Assembly: GCA_938004235.1 (NCBI GenBank)
Contig: CALKWL010000082.1
Location: 1 to 7,675, forward strand
Origin: an uncultured Gammaproteobacteria bacterium
GTDB lineage: Bacteria; Pseudomonadota; Gammaproteobacteria; Halothiobacillales; Halothiobacillaceae
Direction of reading: 5' to 3'
Length of the DNA stretch: 7,675 nucleotides
The notes under the pieces are model-generated. The model did not search any database and had not been told where the DNA came from. It worked only from the letters and a program-made list of their open reading frames with translations. The position numbers and the translations under genes are program-made. Below, piece by piece: positions 5,529-7,675 of this stretch; position 1 is the stretch's first letter; each line of letters begins with the position of its first letter.

Positions 5529-7021
5529 CGCCGAGCCTGCCCTACAGCTTTGCCAAACGCCACGGCGTGATCGCCCAGCGCGACAGCGCGGCGCACACTG
5601 CCCCCGAAGCGCAAAAGCTGCTGCTCCTGCATCGCCCCGGCCTCAAGGCATCGGCTTTGGCTGAAGCGCGGCGAGCACTGGGATGCCGCTTTGAACTGCG
5701 CGAAATCAGCGCGGAGGCCTTCGAACAACTGCTCGCCCGCGCCTACCAGCGCGGCTCCTCCGAAGCCATGGACACCTTGGGTGATCTGGGCGACTTCGAT
5801 TTATCACGCGCCGCCAGCGCCCTGGGCGAACCCGCCGACCTGCTGGAAGCGCAGGACGACGCGCCGATTGTGCGCTTGATAAACGCCCTGCTCACCGAAG
5901 CCATTCGTGAGGACGCCTCCGACATTCACGTCGAAACCTTTGAAAACCGCCTGGTGGTGCGTTTTCGTGTCGATGGCCAGTTGCGCGAAGTGCTGGAGCC
6001 GCCACGCGCCATCGCCAGCCTGATTACCTCGCGCCTGAAAGTCATGGCGCAGCTCGACATCGCCGAAAAACGCCTGCCGCAAGACGGGCGCATTGCGCTG
6101 CGCCTGGCCGGTCGTCCGGTGGACGTGCGCGTCTCCACCCTGCCTTCAGCGCACGGCGAGCGCGTGGTACTGCGTTTGCTCGACAAGCAAGCAGGAAGGC
6201 TGGATCTGGAAAAACTCGGCATGGAGGCGCAGACCCGTGCGCGGCTGGAAGCCCTGATTCAGCGCCCACACGGCATTTTACTGGTCACCGGCCCGACCGG
6301 CTCCGGTAAAACCACCACGCTGTATTCCGCGCTCAGCCGCATCAACTCGCGTGACCGCAATATCCTCACCGTCGAAGATCCGATTGAATACGATCTCGAC
6401 GGCGTAGGCCAAACCCAGGTCAATACCAAGGTGGACATGAGCTTTGCACGCGGCCTGCGCGCCATTTTGCGCCAGGATCCGGACGTGGTGATGGTGGGCG
6501 AAATCCGCGATCTTGAAACCGCTGAAATTGCCGTACAAGCCTCGCTGACCGGGCATCTGGTGCTTTCCACCTTGCATACCAACTCCGCCATCGGCGCCAT
6601 CACCCGCCTGCGCGACATGGGTGTGGAACCATTTCTGCTTTCATCCAGCCTGATCGGCGTGGTCTCGCAACGCCTGGTGCGCCGCCTGCTGCCGGAGTGT
6701 CGCGAAGGCTTTATCCCGGATGCCGCCGAATGCGCCATGCTCGGACTGGATGCCGCCAACCCGCCGACCCTCTACCGCGCAAGCGAGCAAGGCGACTGCA
6801 TCGCCAAGGCTTACAGCGGGCGCAGCGGCATTCATGAGCTTATCAGCGTGGACGCCGCCCTGGCGCGCATGATTCACGACGGCTCCAGCGAAGCGCAAAT
6901 GGAGGCCTATGTGCGTCAATCCAGCCCCAGCCTGCGCGAAGACGGCCTGCGCAAGGTCATGTTGGGCGAAACCAGCCTGGATGAGGTTTTGCGCGTCACC
7001 GTGGAAGATGCCGGAGGTTAG
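5525..7021 (+). CDS. gspE: Type II secretion system assembly ATPase GspE
   Basis: This 498-residue protein is of usual GspE length. It is a hexameric cytoplasmic ATPase bound to GspL that powers pseudopilus assembly. The N-terminal part (about 1-105) is the variable N1E region. The N2E domain (about 113-225) includes REDASDIHVE and RFRVDGQLREV. The catalytic domain has Walker A GPTGSGKT (256-263), Asp box ILTVEDPIEY (280-289), Walker B within VVMVGEIRD (321-329) and His box LSTLHTN (347-353). All ATPase residues look intact. The family's zinc region, normally two CxxC pairs, is degenerate: LPECREG keeps Cys392 and DCIAKAYSGRSGIHEL keeps Cys425, but the first cysteine of each pair is replaced (Leu and Gln by my hand alignment). 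The start ATG overlaps the gspD stop, with no strong Shine-Dalgarno of its own. gspF is not the next gene; thiS follows 4 bp later. Confidence 0.95.
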   Translation: MTPSLPYSFAKRHGVIAQRDSAAHTAPEAQKLLLLHRPGLKASALAEARRALGCRFELREISAEAFEQLLARAYQRGSSEAMDTLGDLGDFDLSRAASALGEPADLLEAQDDAPIVRLINALLTEAIREDASDIHVETFENRLVVRFRVDGQLREVLEPPRAIASLITSRLKVMAQLDIAEKRLPQDGRIALRLAGRPVDVRVSTLPSAHGERVVLRLLDKQAGRLDLEKLGMEAQTRARLEALIQRPHGILLVTGPTGSGKTTTLYSALSRINSRDRNILTVEDPIEYDLDGVGQTQVNTKVDMSFARGLRAILRQDPDVVMVGEIRDLETAEIAVQASLTGHLVLSTLHTNSAIGAITRLRDMGVEPFLLSSSLIGVVSQRLVRRLLPECREGFIPDAAECAMLGLDAANPPTLYRASEQGDCIAKAYSGRSGIHELISVDAALARMIHDGSSEAQMEAYVRQSSPSLREDGLRKVMLGETSLDEVLRVTVEDAGG

Positions 7022-7025
7022 GCTC

Positions 7026-7226
7026 ATGCAAATTATCCTGAACGGTGAGCATCACGAGCTGCCGGAACAGCCACGCATCATTGACCTGATCAAACAGCTC
7101 GGCCTGGTCGGCCAGCGTCTCGCCATTGAAGTCAACGGCGACATCGTGCCGCGCAGCCAACACGCGGAGCGCTGCCTGCACGAGGGAGACCGGGTAGAGA
7201 TTGTGCGAGCCATTGGCGGGGGTTGA
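7026..7226 (+). CDS. thiS: Sulfur carrier protein ThiS
   Basis: This 66-residue beta-grasp protein (MQIILNGEHHELP at the start, LAIEVNGDIVPR in the middle, GDRVEIVRAIGGG at the end) is of normal ThiS size. The C-terminal Gly-Gly is the site that ThiF adenylates and that is converted to a thiocarboxylate, the sulfur donor for the thiazole of thiamine made by ThiG. A perfect GGAGG (7013-7017), inside the end of gspE, lies eight bases before the ATG. With only 4 bp after the gspE stop, it is almost certainly on the gsp transcript. thiG, its usual partner, does not follow: the next 119 bp are non-coding and then an exported protein begins. MoaD-like proteins share the fold and the GG end, but the sequence and length favour ThiS. 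Confidence 0.9.
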   Translation: MQIILNGEHHELPEQPRIIDLIKQLGLVGQRLAIEVNGDIVPRSQHAERCLHEGDRVEIVRAIGGG

Positions 7227-7247
7227 GCTTTTCAAGCGCCCCCAACC
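7218..7247. repeat. Imperfect GC-rich stem-loop at the end of thiS
   Basis: GGGGG (7218-7222) can pair with a C-run at 7239-7243, with an inner GCTT-TTC-AAGC stem (7227-7237); an alternative outer pairing is GGTTG (7221-7225) with CAACC (7243-7247). It overlaps the last codons of thiS. No T-run follows, so it is at best a weak or factor-dependent stop for the gspC-thiS transcript. Confidence 0.25.
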
Positions 7248-7267
7248 AAGCTGTTACACCTCGTCAC

Positions 7268-7285
7268 CTGTTATTCACCTGTCAT
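7268..7285 (+). promoter_or_regulatory. Putative Pho box (PhoB binding site)
   Basis: CTGTTAT (7268-7274), TCAC, then CTGTCAT (7279-7285) fits the PhoB-box pattern of two CTGTCAT-like 7-mers four bases apart, an 11-bp period. The repeat is in fact longer: CACCTGTTATT (7265-7275) and CACCTGTCATT (7276-7286) are adjacent direct copies differing at one base. A -35-like TTGACT follows at 7290-7295. A -10 at the expected place is GC-rich and poor. It lies 60 bp upstream of the exported-protein ATG, so phosphate-responsive control of that gene is possible. Without a convincing -10 and without seeing phoB, this remains a candidate. Confidence 0.4.
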
Positions 7286-7345
7286 TCATTGACTTCGGCG
7301 GGGTGCGCGTTGTCCTTCAGCGGACACCGCAACAGGGCATGACCG

Positions 7346-7675
7346 ATGGATACCCCCACGTCCCGCGCCAAGTCTTCGTATGCAGCCACATTTTGGTCGC
7401 GTGTGCGCCATGCTTTCATGCTATTCGTCGTCATGTTGCTTGTCGGTCTGGGTTTCATGCCAGCGCACGCCTTTACCCTCGATAACTGCAAAGGCTTTTC
7501 GGAAACAGGTTATCTGGAGTGCACCACCACGCCACAGGTGGTAACGGCGTGGTCGTACATGATTCCTGGATATGTTTTTGCCACACCAGACTTTCCCTCT
7601 GAGGAGCAGGCTCTTGCTAGCTACAAGGCGCAATGGGCCGCAGCGATCAAAACATGCCGACCGATCACGCATACT
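7346..7675 (+). CDS. Exported protein of unknown function, N-terminal part (3' partial)
   Basis: The frame is open from ATG 7346 (AGGG at 7334-7337, eight bases upstream) to the window end, giving 110 residues with no stop. An in-frame TGA at 7340-7342 limits the start. Residues 1-42 form a long-n-region signal peptide: a polar, basic start (SRAKSSYAATFWSRVRH), a hydrophobic core (AFMLFVVMLLVGLGF) and cleavage predicted after MPAHA. The mature part begins FTLDNCKGFSETGYLEC, with Cys48, Cys59 and Cys104 that could form disulfides outside the cytoplasm, and WSYMIPGYVFATPDFPSEEQAL. The aromatic 'W-Y...TP...A' region vaguely resembles N-termini of large secreted Rhs-type proteins, but I cannot establish that. 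Located after the T2SS genes and thiS, it could be a secreted substrate or simply an unrelated gene; this is inference. No function is assigned. Confidence 0.72.
   Translation, partial: MDTPTSRAKSSYAATFWSRVRHAFMLFVVMLLVGLGFMPAHAFTLDNCKGFSETGYLECTTTPQVVTAWSYMIPGYVFATPDFPSEEQALASYKAQWAAAIKTCRPITHT

Noticed and set aside
7421..7672. Minus-strand 83-residue frame at the right end
   Set aside because: It is antisense to the exported protein, which has a convincing signal peptide and ribosome-binding site; the antisense frame shows no recognisable domain.

Overview
The window looks like a moderately GC-rich gammaproteobacterial chromosome. The best evidence is a ZipA C-terminal domain, since ZipA is essentially restricted to Gammaproteobacteria. 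A type II secretion system (T2SS) start, gspC-gspD-gspE, fits this. A periplasmic rhodanese beside a TauE/SafE-family membrane protein hints at sulfur metabolism, but this is a weak inference and I do not name a species.

Layout: (1) Positions 3-545 carry the end of zipA, open at the left edge. (2) Positions 546-812 are non-coding. They hold a palindrome, a long hairpin-forming inverted repeat (608-686) whose three imperfections are all G.U wobbles when read as plus-strand RNA, and a Rho-independent terminator (741-775) for the convergent rhodanese gene. (3) Two minus-strand genes follow: an exported single-domain rhodanese (813-1415) and, upstream of it, a six-helix TauE/SafE-like (DsbD_2/COG2836) protein (1526-2218). 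(4) The divergent intergenic region 2219-2495 contains a perfect 14-bp inverted repeat with a further half-site copy nearer the TauE-like gene, which is a candidate operator. (5) Positions 2496-7021 hold gspC, gspD and gspE, tightly packed, with thiS (7026-7226) attached 4 bp after gspE and carrying its own strong Shine-Dalgarno. (6) A short intergenic stretch contains an 11-bp-period direct repeat matching the PhoB-box pattern. The beginning of an unrecognised exported protein (7346 to the right edge) follows.

The gsp genes encode the inner-membrane connector (GspC), the outer-membrane secretin (GspD) and the cytoplasmic assembly ATPase (GspE). The usual next gene, gspF, is not here: thiS and then an exported protein occupy that place, so the T2SS genes are probably split across loci. 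GspE keeps its Walker and His-box motifs but has lost the first cysteine of each CxxC pair of the usual zinc motif. No CRISPR array, tRNA, rRNA or insertion sequence was seen. The most unusual items are the 608-686 structured element, the 2311-2353 operator-like repeat, the putative Pho box, the degenerate GspE zinc site and the orphan thiS.
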